This document shows positions 7,775 through 15,814 of a stretch of DNA of 64,000 nucleotides, one piece after another. How positions within the stretch are numbered: the stretch's first letter is position 1; the number at the start of each line of letters is the position of its first letter. This DNA is from Pelomonas aquatica. Its GTDB lineage: Bacteria; Pseudomonadota; Gammaproteobacteria; Burkholderiales; Burkholderiaceae_C. The translations under genes were made by a program, and so were the position numbers. A model generated the notes under the pieces. The model did not search any database and was not told the origin of the DNA. It was given only the letters and a program-made list of their open reading frames with translations. The DNA lies in assembly GCF_026712205.1 (NCBI RefSeq), contig NZ_JAPPUW010000001.1, forward strand, positions 186,001-250,000, read 5' to 3'.

Positions 7775-9219
7775 TGAACGCCGCCACGTCCGGCCAGATG
7801 CTGCTGGCCTTCTGGCGCCAGCGCGACCGCGAATCGCCCTGGGGCCGCCGGCTGCTGATCGCGCTGACGCTGCTGGGCCTGGGCGCCAGCCTCTACGCCG
7901 CGCCCGGGCTGTGGGCCGCCGTGCTGGCCGGCAGCGCCACGCTGGCCTTGGGCGGGCTGTGGACGGCCGTCGCCGGCAGCCTGCTGACGCAGAACCACCC
8001 GCATGCCGCGCGCTTCGTGCCCGGCCATCTGCGCCAGCTGCGCCAGGCTGCGCTGTCGGCCTGGGCCGTGCTGTCGCTGGCCTGCGCGCTGCTGGTCTGG
8101 GCGGCCTTCGAGCGGCTGCCGTCCTTCCCGGCCCTGCTGCTCATCGTCGCGGCCACGCTGGCGTTCGCGGCCTGGGCCCTGCGCGCCTGGGCGCTGTGGT
8201 TCGTGCTGTCCTTCGGGCCGGCGCTGTTCTTCGCCTTCGGCCTGGACCGGCGCCTCGCGCCGCTGTGGGCCGCGCTGCGCGAGCTGTGGGCGGCGCAGAC
8301 CGGGCCGGTGCTGGCGCTGTGCCTGCTGGGGCTGGCCTGGTCCATCACGCGGCTGTTCGGCAACGGCGACGCGGCGCACGGCGCGGGCTATGCGGCCCGG
8401 GCCCGCATGCGCCGCGCCGCGCGCGAAGGCGCCACCGGCCATCGCGGCGGCCTGGCCACGTTCGGCCGTCCGGGCGAATGGCTGGGCCGGCCCTTCGAGC
8501 GCGCGGCGTCGGCCTGGCTGCGCCATGTGCTGGCCCGCGCCCGGCCCACGCCCGCCAGCGTGATGCAGCGGGCCGAGATCGTGCTGCACGGCCAGCAGCA
8601 CTGGCTGCGCCAGGCGCTGGCCGTGCTGCTGGCGCTGGCCATCGCGGCGCTGAGCCTGGGCACCGTGGCCGCGCTGGGCGGCCTGGGCAAGGCCTGGACC
8701 CATGGCGCCTTCGGCATGGCCATCGGCCTCGCGAGCATGGGCATCAACCCGAGCTTCGCTTTGCCCGGCATGCTGTGGCACGGCCGCCGCGAGCAGGCGC
8801 TGCTGCAGCTGCTGCCGGGCATGCCCCAGGGCGCCGCGCAGAACCGCGCGGTGGCCTGGCTGCAGCTGCGCCATGCGCTGCTGGCCTGGACGCTGACGAC
8901 GCTGGCCCTGGCGCCGCTGGCCTGGGCGGCCGACGACCCGGCGCTGCTGTGCCTGGCTTTCGGCGCGCTGCCGCTGAGCGCCGCCTGGCTGCTGCGCGCG
9001 CCGGCCGCCATGCGGGCGCCGTCGTCATGGACGGCCGTGCTGCCGGTGCTGGCCTTCCTGCTGCTGGCCTGGGGCCTGTACGCGGCCAAGCGGCAGCTGG
9101 GCCTGCCGCTGGCCGCGCTGGCCGGCCTCAGCGTCGGCGCCAGCCTCGCGCTGGGGGCCTGGCGCTGGCGCCGGGTCTGCCGCGCGCCGCGGCCGCTGCC
9201 GGCCGGCCGACTCGGCTGA
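7774..9219 (+). CDS. ABC exporter membrane subunit (predicted)
   Basis: A 481-residue polytopic membrane protein with about ten hydrophobic segments, starting near residue 29 (L-L-I-A-L-T-L-L-G-L-G). It is translationally coupled to the ATPase, so it is most likely the permease partner. A hydrophilic loop around residues 205-270 is rich in Arg and probably cytosolic. I do not recognise a specific family; the role rests on topology and context. Confidence 0.72.
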   Translation: MNAATSGQMLLAFWRQRDRESPWGRRLLIALTLLGLGASLYAAPGLWAAVLAGSATLALGGLWTAVAGSLLTQNHPHAARFVPGHLRQLRQAALSAWAVLSLACALLVWAAFERLPSFPALLLIVAATLAFAAWALRAWALWFVLSFGPALFFAFGLDRRLAPLWAALRELWAAQTGPVLALCLLGLAWSITRLFGNGDAAHGAGYAARARMRRAAREGATGHRGGLATFGRPGEWLGRPFERAASAWLRHVLARARPTPASVMQRAEIVLHGQQHWLRQALAVLLALAIAALSLGTVAALGGLGKAWTHGAFGMAIGLASMGINPSFALPGMLWHGRREQALLQLLPGMPQGAAQNRAVAWLQLRHALLAWTLTTLALAPLAWAADDPALLCLAFGALPLSAAWLLRAPAAMRAPSSWTAVLPVLAFLLLAWGLYAAKRQLGLPLAALAGLSVGASLALGAWRWRRVCRAPRPLPAGRLG

Positions 9220-9257
9220 GGGCGGCCGCGGCGGGCGATATTTCGCGCCACCGGCAA

Positions 9258-9301
9258 GGCGGCAGCAAGCTCGCCCCAGGTCGAGGTGGCAAGCTGCCGC
9301 C
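9258..9301 (+). repeat. Inverted repeat upstream of kup
   Basis: GGCGGCAGC (9258-9266) and GCTGCCGCC (9293-9301) form a 9-bp perfect inverted repeat with a 26-base loop, ending 20 bases before the kup start. It could structure the leader RNA and mask the start region. No known riboswitch consensus is recognised. Confidence 0.45.
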
Positions 9302-9321
9302 GCCTGAGCGATGCTTGACCC

Positions 9322-11238
9322 ATGCCGATGACGACCGCCACCGATTCCTCCGCCGACGCCGCCCACACGCCCCCACGCCACGGCCTCGCGGCGCTGACGC
9401 TGGGCGCCATCGGCGTCGTCTACGGCGACATCGGCACCAGCCCGCTGTACACGGTCAAGGAGGTCTTCACGCCGGCCACCGGCGTCGCGCTGGCGCCGAA
9501 CGAGCTGATCGGCGCGATCTCCGCCATCGTCTGGGCGCTGATGCTGGTCGTCACGCTGAAATACGTCGTCCTCATCCTGCGCGCCGACAACCGCGGCGAG
9601 GGCGGCGGCCTGGCGCTGACGGCCCTGGCCACGCAGGCCGTGCGCCACCGCCCCGGGCTGCGCCGCTTCCTGCTGCTGATGGGCGTGTTCGGCGCGACGC
9701 TGTTCTACGGCGACAGCGTCATCACGCCGGCCGTCTCGGTGATGGGCGCCATCGAGGGCCTGGAGATCGTCAGCCCGCAGTTCACGCGCTATGTGCTGCC
9801 GCTGTCCCTGGTCGTGCTGGTGCTGCTCTTCGTCGTGCAGAAGCACGGCACCCACGTCGTCGGCCGCATCTTCGGGCCGGTCATCCTGCTGTGGTTCGGC
9901 GTGCTGGCCGTGACCGGCGCGCTGCAGATCGCGCAGCAGCCGGCCATCCTCGCGGCGCTCAACCCCGTCCGGGCGCTCGAATTCCTGGCCGGCCGCGGCT
10001 GGCAGGTCTTCGCCGTCGTCGGCGCCATCGTGCTGGCGCTGACCGGCGCCGAGGCGCTGTACGCCGACATGGGCCACTTCGGCGCCAGGCCCATCCGCAT
10101 CGCGTGGACGGGCATCGTCTTCCCGGCGCTGGCGCTGAACTACCTCGGCCAGGGCGCGCTGCTGATCGGCGACCCCGGCGCCATCGACAACCCCTTCTAC
10201 CGCCTCTTCCCCGCGCCGCTGGTGCTGCCCGCCGTCGTGCTGGCCGCGGCGGCGGCCGTGATCGCGTCGCAGGCCGTCATCTCGGGCGCCTACTCGATGA
10301 CCAAGCAGGCCATCCAGCTCGGCTTCCTGCCGCGCATGCCGGTGCGCAACACCTCGGCGGCCGAGGCCGGCCAGATCTACATCGCCAGCGTGAACTGGGC
10401 GCTGCTGGCCGGCGTCGTCGGCGCGGTGCTGCTGTTCCGCAGCTCGTCGGCCCTGGCCGGCGCCTACGGCATCGCCGTCACGCTGACGATGATGATCACG
10501 ACGGTGCTGACCTTCTTCGTCATCCGCAACGGCTGGCGGCTGCCGGCACCGCTGGCCTGGGGCGCGACGGCCTTCTTCCTCGCGCTGGATGCGCTGCTGG
10601 TGTCCGGCTGCGCGATCAAGATCGTCGACGGCGGCTGGTTCCCGCTGGCCCTGGGCGCGCTGCTGTTCGTGCTGATGAGCACCTGGGCGCGCGGCCGCAG
10701 GGCGCTGCAGCTCCATCTCGCCGACGAAGGCCTGCCGCTGCTGCCCTTCGTCGAGAGCCTGCACAGCTACGGCGACGCCGAGCGCCCGCGCGCGATGCGC
10801 ACGGCCATCTACCCCGTCGCCAACCCCGAGCTCGTGCCGCCGGCCCTGCTGCACAACCTCAAGCACTACCAGGTGCTGCACGAACGCAATGTCGTGCTGA
10901 CCGTGACCTTCTGCGAACGCCCCTATGTGCCCGACGCGGAGCGGCTGCACCTGGAGGCGCTGGCGCCGGGCTTCTGGCGGCTGACGCTGACCTATGGCTT
11001 CATGGACCAGCCCGACGTGCCGGCCGCGCTGGCCCTGTGCAGCACCAAGGGCCTGCAGACCGAGCCGGCCGAGACCAGCTATTTCCTGAGCCGCGAGACC
11101 CTGGTGCCGCGCGCCGGCATGGCGCACTGGCGCGAGGCCCTGTTCGCCACGATGAGCCGCAACGCCAGCAGCGCCGCGGACTACTTCCGGCTGCCGGGCA
11201 ACGCCGTCGTCGAGCTGGGCACCAAGGTGCAGCTGTAG
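9322..11238 (+). CDS. kup: Low-affinity potassium transporter Kup
   Basis: A 638-residue K+:H+ symporter of the KUP/HAK/KT family. The family signature [11 protein letters not shown] lies near residue 34. About twelve membrane segments fill residues 20-450, followed by a cytosolic domain of about 170 residues ending [11 protein letters not shown]. The length matches E. coli Kup (about 620). It takes up potassium at the inner membrane. It is monocistronic, with the convergent flavin reductase 13 bases after its stop. Confidence 0.95.
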   Translation: MPMTTATDSSADAAHTPPRHGLAALTLGAIGVVYGDIGTSPLYTVKEVFTPATGVALAPNELIGAISAIVWALMLVVTLKYVVLILRADNRGEGGGLALTALATQAVRHRPGLRRFLLLMGVFGATLFYGDSVITPAVSVMGAIEGLEIVSPQFTRYVLPLSLVVLVLLFVVQKHGTHVVGRIFGPVILLWFGVLAVTGALQIAQQPAILAALNPVRALEFLAGRGWQVFAVVGAIVLALTGAEALYADMGHFGARPIRIAWTGIVFPALALNYLGQGALLIGDPGAIDNPFYRLFPAPLVLPAVVLAAAAAVIASQAVISGAYSMTKQAIQLGFLPRMPVRNTSAAEAGQIYIASVNWALLAGVVGAVLLFRSSSALAGAYGIAVTLTMMITTVLTFFVIRNGWRLPAPLAWGATAFFLALDALLVSGCAIKIVDGGWFPLALGALLFVLMSTWARGRRALQLHLADEGLPLLPFVESLHSYGDAERPRAMRTAIYPVANPELVPPALLHNLKHYQVLHERNVVLTVTFCERPYVPDAERLHLEALAPGFWRLTLTYGFMDQPDVPAALALCSTKGLQTEPAETSYFLSRETLVPRAGMAHWREALFATMSRNASSAADYFRLPGNAVVELGTKVQL

Positions 11239-11251
11239 GCGGCGCGCGGCG

Positions 11252-11728
11252 TCAGAGCGGCAGCTCGGTGAAGTAGCGCCCGCCGTGGAAGATCAGCGGC
11301 TGTGCGCCGGCGCGTGCCGTGCAGCGCTCGACCTCGCCGACGAAGATGACGTGGTCGCCCTCCTCGTACTGGCTGCGGTTGGCGCATTCGAAGGCCGCGA
11401 CGACGCCCTCCAGCACCGGCGCGCCGCCGGCGCCCTCGCGCCAGGCCACGCCGGCGAAGCGGTCGATGTCGCGCGTCGCGAAGCGCTGGGCCAGCTCCTT
11501 CTGGTCGGCCGCGAGGATGTTGATCGCGTAGTGCGTGCCGCGCGCGAACACCGGCAGCGAGCCGGCGCGGCGCGCCAGGCTCCACAGCACCAGCGGCGGG
11601 TCCAGCGACACGGAGTTGAAGGAATTGGCGGTGAGGCCGACAAGGCCGCCATCCGCCGCGCGCACGGTGATGATGGTCACGCCGGTGGCGAACATGCCGA
11701 GGGCGGCGCGGAATTGCTGGCTGTCCAT
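11252..11728 (-). CDS. Flavin reductase-like FMN-binding protein
   Basis: A 158-residue protein of the flavin reductase-like fold (HpaC/RutF-like). F-A-T-G-V-T-I-I-T is near the N terminus, G-L-T-A-N-S-F-N-S-V-S-L-D-P-P is the flavin-binding segment, and G-G-R-Y-F is near the C terminus. Such proteins supply reduced FMN to a monooxygenase or act alone. No partner oxygenase is adjacent. The first ATG consistent with family length (11728) was taken; it is divergent from the M48 peptidase with only 40 bases between the two starts. Confidence 0.88.
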   Translation of the reverse strand: MDSQQFRAALGMFATGVTIITVRAADGGLVGLTANSFNSVSLDPPLVLWSLARRAGSLPVFARGTHYAINILAADQKELAQRFATRDIDRFAGVAWREGAGGAPVLEGVVAAFECANRSQYEEGDHVIFVGEVERCTARAGAQPLIFHGGRYFTELPL

Positions 11729-11768
11729 GCCAACATTGTCGCCAGTACGGGCAACGCACAATGCCGCC

Positions 11769-12707
11769 ATGGACGCCGACTTCACGCTGACCGATCTCGA
11801 CCTGCCCCATGCGCCCGCCGGCTGCGCCTGCTGCGGGCCGCGCCTGAACCGGCGCCTGTTCACCGGCCTGCTCGGCATGGCCGCCTTTGCGCCGGCCTGG
11901 GCGCGCGAGGGCGTGGACGTGGGGCCCAAGAGCAAGTTCGTCGGCCTGATCTCCGCCGACGACATCGAGCGCTCCGGCGGCCAGCAGTACGCGCAGATGA
12001 TGAGCCAGGCCGCGCAGCAGCGCGCACTCGCGCCGATGCAGCACCCGCAGCTGCAGAGGCTGCGCTACATCGCCAAGCGCATCGTCCCGTTCAGCTACGA
12101 GTGGAACGAGCGCGCACGGCAGTGGCAGTGGGAGGTCAACCTGCTCGGCGACACGCAGCTCAACGCCTTCTGCATGCCGGGCGGCAAGATCGCCTTCTAT
12201 TACGGCATCCTCGAAAAGCTCAAGCTGGAGGACGACGAGGTCGCGGCCATCATGGGCCACGAGATCTCGCACGCGCTGCGCGAGCATGCGCGCGAGCGCA
12301 TGGGCAAGACGACTTTCACCAATGGCGCCATCGAGCTCGGATCGGCGCTGCTCGGTCTCGGCAACTTAGGTCGCGGGCTGGCGGGGCTGGGCGGCCAGCT
12401 GCTGACGCTGCGCTTCAGCCGCGAGGACGAGACCGAGGCCGACCTCGTCGGCATCGAGCTGGCCGCCCGCGCCGGCTATGACCCGGCCGCCGCCGTGCGG
12501 CTGTGGCAGAAGATGCTGTCGGCCAGCAGCGGCGCGCCGCCGCAGTGGCTGTCCACCCACCCGGCCAGCGAGACGCGCATCCGCGACATCCAGGCCAACC
12601 TGCCCAAGGTGGCCGGCCTCTACGAGCGCGCGCCCAAGCCGGACAGGCGCTTCCCGGTGGCGCCGCCGCTCAAGCAGCGGCCGCAGCCGGCGCCGGACAA
12701 CAACTGA
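11769..12707 (+). CDS. M48 family metallopeptidase
   Basis: A 312-residue zinc peptidase of the M48C/LoiP-BepA-like type. The zinc motif is H164-E-I-S-H168 (G-H-E-I-S-H-A-L-R-E-H), and the third ligand is in E-D-E-T-E-A-D near residue 225. The N terminus has a short leader with three clustered cysteines (C19, C21, C22), followed by R28-R29-L-F and a hydrophobic stretch ending A-P-A-W-A, which looks like a Tat-type or long Sec signal. It probably works in periplasmic protein quality control. The C-terminal 25 residues are Pro/Gln/Arg-rich. Confidence 0.88.
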   Translation: MDADFTLTDLDLPHAPAGCACCGPRLNRRLFTGLLGMAAFAPAWAREGVDVGPKSKFVGLISADDIERSGGQQYAQMMSQAAQQRALAPMQHPQLQRLRYIAKRIVPFSYEWNERARQWQWEVNLLGDTQLNAFCMPGGKIAFYYGILEKLKLEDDEVAAIMGHEISHALREHARERMGKTTFTNGAIELGSALLGLGNLGRGLAGLGGQLLTLRFSREDETEADLVGIELAARAGYDPAAAVRLWQKMLSASSGAPPQWLSTHPASETRIRDIQANLPKVAGLYERAPKPDRRFPVAPPLKQRPQPAPDNN

Positions 12708-12730
12708 AGCCGGCGGCCGCCCGGGCTCAC

Positions 12731-12816
12731 CAGCGGGCCGAGCGCTGGGCCGCTCCCGAGCCGGCCCGCATCCCCTTGGGGGATCGGCCGGCGTACTCGC
12801 CGGCCGTGGGGCTCCA
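12731..12816 (+). repeat. Intergenic repeat, family B, copy 1
   Basis: This 86-bp block lies between the ends of two convergent genes. It shares GGGCCG-AGCGCTGGGCCGCTCCC at the left and a CCGGC-GTAC-GCCGG hairpin plus GGGGCTCCAT at the right with a second copy at 49639-49725. Internal stems include ATCCCCTTGGGGGAT. It is probably a dispersed REP-like repeat that may act as a bidirectional transcription end. Confidence 0.55.
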
Positions 12817-12821
12817 TGCCG

Positions 12822-13454
12822 TCACCAGCGGGCAGGCAGGGCCTTGAGGCGCTGGTATTCGCCCGCCGCCACGCGGCGCAGATAACCGCCCAGCTCCAGG
12901 TCCTTGACCAGCTTGGACACCATCTCGCGCGAGCAGCCCAGGCGCTGGGCCATGCCCTGGTGGGTCAGTTCCAGGTGGCGGCCATCGCCGGTCGTCTCGT
13001 CGACGAGGTTCTTCAGCCGGCCGTAGACGTCGTTCAGCGCCAGCTGCTTGGTCGACAGCGTCGCGGCGCGCGCGCGGCGGATGACCTTGGTCAGCAGCTC
13101 GAACGCGAACTCGGGGTGCTCGCTGATATGGGTCAGCAGGCTGGCCCGCGTGACCATCACGAGGCGGCTGCCCTCCTCGGTGATGACGCTGGCCGAGCGC
13201 GGCCCGCCGTCCAGGCTCATCTCGCCGACGTATTCGCCGGGGCCGTAGACGCCGTAGGTGATCTCGCGGCCGCGCACGTCGGCGCTGTAGGCGCGCAGCG
13301 AACCGGACAGGATCAGGTAGAGGTTGTCGCCGACCGAGCCCTCCTCGATCAGCACGACGCCCTTGCGGTAGCTGCGCGCCATGCCGCGCGCGGCCAGCAG
13401 CCGCAGCGACGGCGGCAGGGCCTGGAATTCGGGGTCGGGAGAGGCGTCGGGCAT
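12822..13454 (-). CDS. Crp/Fnr family transcriptional regulator
   Basis: A 210-residue regulator. The N-terminal cyclic-nucleotide-binding beta-roll is clear (G-D-N-L-Y-L-I-L-S-G-S-L near residue 46, then G-E-Y-V-G-E-M-S-L-D-G-G-P-R-S-A-S). This PBC-like cassette retains the Glu and the Arg-Ser seen in cAMP-binding members. The C-terminal helix-turn-helix is T-H-Q-G-M-A-Q-R-L-G-C-S-R-E-M-V-S-K. No Fe-S cysteine cluster is present, so it is Crp-like rather than Fnr-like. Targets are unknown. Confidence 0.9.
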   Translation of the reverse strand: MPDASPDPEFQALPPSLRLLAARGMARSYRKGVVLIEEGSVGDNLYLILSGSLRAYSADVRGREITYGVYGPGEYVGEMSLDGGPRSASVITEEGSRLVMVTRASLLTHISEHPEFAFELLTKVIRRARAATLSTKQLALNDVYGRLKNLVDETTGDGRHLELTHQGMAQRLGCSREMVSKLVKDLELGGYLRRVAAGEYQRLKALPARW

Positions 13455-13516
13455 CGAGCAGCGGGCGGGCAAGAGGCCCGCCGCGTGCCCGGATGTTAGT
13501 GCTTGCCGGGCCTGCT

Positions 13517-14194
13517 TCAGTTCACCAGCTTGGCCGGCCGCAGCGACGACACCAGCGGCGGCAGCAGCGCGAGCTGGCGCATCAGCTCGCCGATGCTGTC
13601 GGCCCCGCTCTTGGCGCGGATGCTCTGGATCTGGCTGCGCACCGTCGAGATGGCCACGCCCTGGCGCTGCGCGACCTCGGTGGGCTTGACGCCGTTGGAC
13701 AGGGCCTTGAGCACCTCGGTCTCGGCCGGCGTCAGCTGGTAGCGCAGCGCGAACCACTGCGCGGCCAGCTCGCCGCAGAGCTGGCGGCGCTCCAGGATCA
13801 GCAGCACCGCGGCCTGGCTGACGTCGCGGTTCAGCGGCACGACGACGACGTTGGCGCGCCCGCACTCGGCGCGTTCGTCGCCAAGGCGCAGCAGGCAGCG
13901 CCGCCCGCCGGATTCCGCGCCCGCCAGCGCCTCGGCCAGCGGCACCGCGTCGGTCAGCAGCCGCGCGCGCAGATGCTGGCCGACCATCTCGAGGGGATGG
14001 TTGTCGTCCAGCGATGCGCGCGCCGCGAGATTGGTGTGCAGAACCCGCGCCGCACCGTTGAGCAGCACGACGCCATGGTCGAGCTCCTCCAGCACCAGGC
14101 CCAGCCACTGGCTGGACAGCGAGGCCGCGGCGCGGCGCTCGCGGGGACGAGGGCCGGGGGCCTGGCCCGGCTGGACAAACTCCGACAACCACAT
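13517..14194 (-). CDS. LuxR-type helix-turn-helix regulator
   Basis: A 225-residue protein. Residues about 25-140 resemble a PAS-like sensor (L-E-E-L-D-H-G-V-V-L-L-N-G-A-A-R-V-L). The C-terminal GerE domain is evident from L-T-P-A-E-T-E-V-L-K-A-L-S-N-G and T-E-V-A-Q-R-Q-G-V-A-I-S-T-V-R-S-Q. It has no phospho-acceptor domain and no autoinducer-domain signature, so the signal is unknown. It lies upstream of the Crp-like gene on the same strand, with 62 bases between them. Confidence 0.85.
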   Translation of the reverse strand: MWLSEFVQPGQAPGPRPRERRAAASLSSQWLGLVLEELDHGVVLLNGAARVLHTNLAARASLDDNHPLEMVGQHLRARLLTDAVPLAEALAGAESGGRRCLLRLGDERAECGRANVVVVPLNRDVSQAAVLLILERRQLCGELAAQWFALRYQLTPAETEVLKALSNGVKPTEVAQRQGVAISTVRSQIQSIRAKSGADSIGELMRQLALLPPLVSSLRPAKLVN

Positions 14195-14309
14195 CGCAGC
14201 ACTCCTCGGCCCACCCTGCGGGCCATCCTCAAAGCGTAGGAGAGCACGTTTCGCGCGGGGCGTAAATGTTGCGAGGCGCGCCTGTGAACGAATTACGGCG
14301 GTGCGCCAT

Positions 14310-14954
14310 TCAGGCGTCGAAACCGCCAACATAGGGATTGTGTTTTCGCTCGCGGCCGATGGTGCTTTCGGGGCCATGGCCGGGAATGAAGACGGTGTCG
14401 TCGCCCAGGGGCCACAGCCGCCGGCGGATCGCGTCGAGCAGCTGCTGGTGGTTGCCGCCGGGGAAGTCCGTGCGGCCGATGCCGCCGGCGAACAGCACGT
14501 CGCCGACGAAGGCGCGCCGGGCCGGGGCCGAGTGAAAGACGACGTGACCCGGCGTGTGGCCCGGGCAGTGGCGCACGGCCAGCGTCTCGCGGCCGATCTG
14601 CACCGTGTCGCCGTCGTCCAGCCAGCGGTCGGGCGTGAAGCCCTCGGCGGGCGGGAAGCCGAACATCCGGCTCTGCTGCGCCAGGCCGTCGATCCAGAAC
14701 TGGTCGCCCGGGTGCGGGCCGATGACGGGCAGGCCCTGCTCGCGCGCCAGCTGGCCCGTGCCACCGGCATGGTCGATGTGGGCATGCGTCAACCAGATCG
14801 CCTTCAGGTCCAGCCCGCGCTCGCGCACGGCCGCCAGCAGCCGCGGCAGCTCGCCGCCGGGGTCGATGACGGCGGCTTCACGAGTGGCGTCGCACCAGAC
14901 GATGGAGCAGTTCTGCTGAAAGGGTGTGACAGGCAGGGTCAGGTACTGGAGCAT
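14310..14954 (-). CDS. MBL-fold hydrolase, glyoxalase II-like (YcbL type)
   Basis: A 214-residue metallo-beta-lactamase-fold protein. The metal motif is T-H57-A-H59-I-D61-H62, followed by G-H-T-P-G-H-V-V-F-H and a C-terminal G-H-G-P-E-S. Its length is that of the short YcbL-type glyoxalase-II homologues that lack the C-terminal substrate domain. It probably hydrolyses thioesters in the cytosol. ATG 14954 gives the family-typical N terminus L-P-V-T-P-F-Q-Q-N-C. Confidence 0.88.
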   Translation of the reverse strand: MLQYLTLPVTPFQQNCSIVWCDATREAAVIDPGGELPRLLAAVRERGLDLKAIWLTHAHIDHAGGTGQLAREQGLPVIGPHPGDQFWIDGLAQQSRMFGFPPAEGFTPDRWLDDGDTVQIGRETLAVRHCPGHTPGHVVFHSAPARRAFVGDVLFAGGIGRTDFPGGNHQQLLDAIRRRLWPLGDDTVFIPGHGPESTIGRERKHNPYVGGFDA

Positions 14955-15050
14955 GCGGCATTGTGGGAGCTGATAACAAGTCAGACCTGCGCCGAATCAG
15001 CATGCGCTGATCCCAGACCGCCTTGTCGGTGCGACGGATGGACCGCAAGA

Positions 15051-15692
15051 CTATGCCCGTCGCACCGCCAGGCCCTCAAAGGTCGTCGACAAGACCCAGT
15101 CGAGTATTTGCTCGTTCGTGTACTGCCCCGAGTCCTTGAGCAGGGCCACGACGGGATCGCAGGCGCGAGCGAACAGCGTGTAGAGCACCAGATCAGGGGG
15201 CAGGGTGGCGTTCAGTTGGCCGCCCGTCTGGGCTTCGGCGATCCAGATGCTGAGCCGGTTGCTCAGTGACATCAGGCGATCCATGTAGGCGTCGTTGGAC
15301 TGCAGCGAGGCACTGAGGTTGGAGTTGTGCGACGGCAGCGAGGGCATCTCGCCTTCCAGCTGCGTCGCCATGGCCCACCGCGTCACGGCCTTGAGCTGAT
15401 CGATCGGCGATACCGGCCGGCCGGCCTGGGCGAGTTCCTCTGCGCGAGCACGCAACGCTTCCGAGAAGGCCAGCGCGCGGTCAAGCACGCCGACCATCGC
15501 GACGCCCGCGAGCTCCTCCTTCGAGCCGAACATCTTGTAGAGGCTGCCCTTGGCCATGCCCGCCTCCGCGGCCACCTCGTCGACCGTCATGGCGTCGTAG
15601 CCCTTGGTGGCCAGCAGCCGATTCACGGCGCCGACGATGGCGTCCTCGCGCACGCGCTGTAGTTGAGCTTTGATCGACGGACGGGCACCCAT
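15051..15692 (-). CDS. TetR-family regulator of the divergent lipid operon
   Basis: A 213-residue TetR regulator. The N-terminal HTH reads R-E-D-A-I-V-G-A-V-N then M-T-V-D-E-V-A-A-E-A-G-M-A-K-G-S-L-Y-K-M-F-G-S-K-E-E-L. The ligand domain (residues 60-213) gives no clue to the inducer. It is divergent from the FAD oxidoreductase/CFA operon, and a palindrome in the shared spacer lies beside its own probable promoter, so it most likely represses both directions. Third positions are somewhat less GC-rich than in neighbouring housekeeping genes. Confidence 0.9.
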   Translation of the reverse strand: MGARPSIKAQLQRVREDAIVGAVNRLLATKGYDAMTVDEVAAEAGMAKGSLYKMFGSKEELAGVAMVGVLDRALAFSEALRARAEELAQAGRPVSPIDQLKAVTRWAMATQLEGEMPSLPSHNSNLSASLQSNDAYMDRLMSLSNRLSIWIAEAQTGGQLNATLPPDLVLYTLFARACDPVVALLKDSGQYTNEQILDWVLSTTFEGLAVRRA

Positions 15693-15739
15693 GGCGTAAT
15701 TCTAGACCGCGAAGGTCGCGCATAAAACCAAGTAGTGCA

Positions 15740-15782
15740 AATTTAGGACTTATGAGTTATTGTGTGAACTACGCAGTTCACA
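15740..15782. promoter_or_regulatory. TetR operator palindrome and tetR promoter
   Basis: TGTGAACT (15763-15770), ACGC and AGTTCACA (15775-15782) form a 20-bp palindrome with 8-bp perfect arms. On the minus strand TTCACA (15763-15768) and TAAATT (15740-15745) stand exactly 17 bases apart, a good -35/-10 pair for tetR. The operator thus overlaps the tetR -35 and lies 33 bases before the FAD oxidoreductase start. Repression of both genes by TetR is inferred. Confidence 0.75.
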
Positions 15783-15814
15783 TTTTGATCTATTCAGTCC
15801 ATTTCGGAGTCGTC

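Noticed and set aside
9220-9321. A potassium or cyclic-di-AMP riboswitch before kup
   Set aside because: Only one simple inverted repeat is present; no known riboswitch consensus could be recognised, and the ydaO class is not expected in this group.
15752-15814. ATG 15752 as start of the FAD oxidoreductase
   Set aside because: The added 21 residues would be encoded by the TetR operator; ATG 15815 has a ribosome-binding site and places the Rossmann motif at residue 8.
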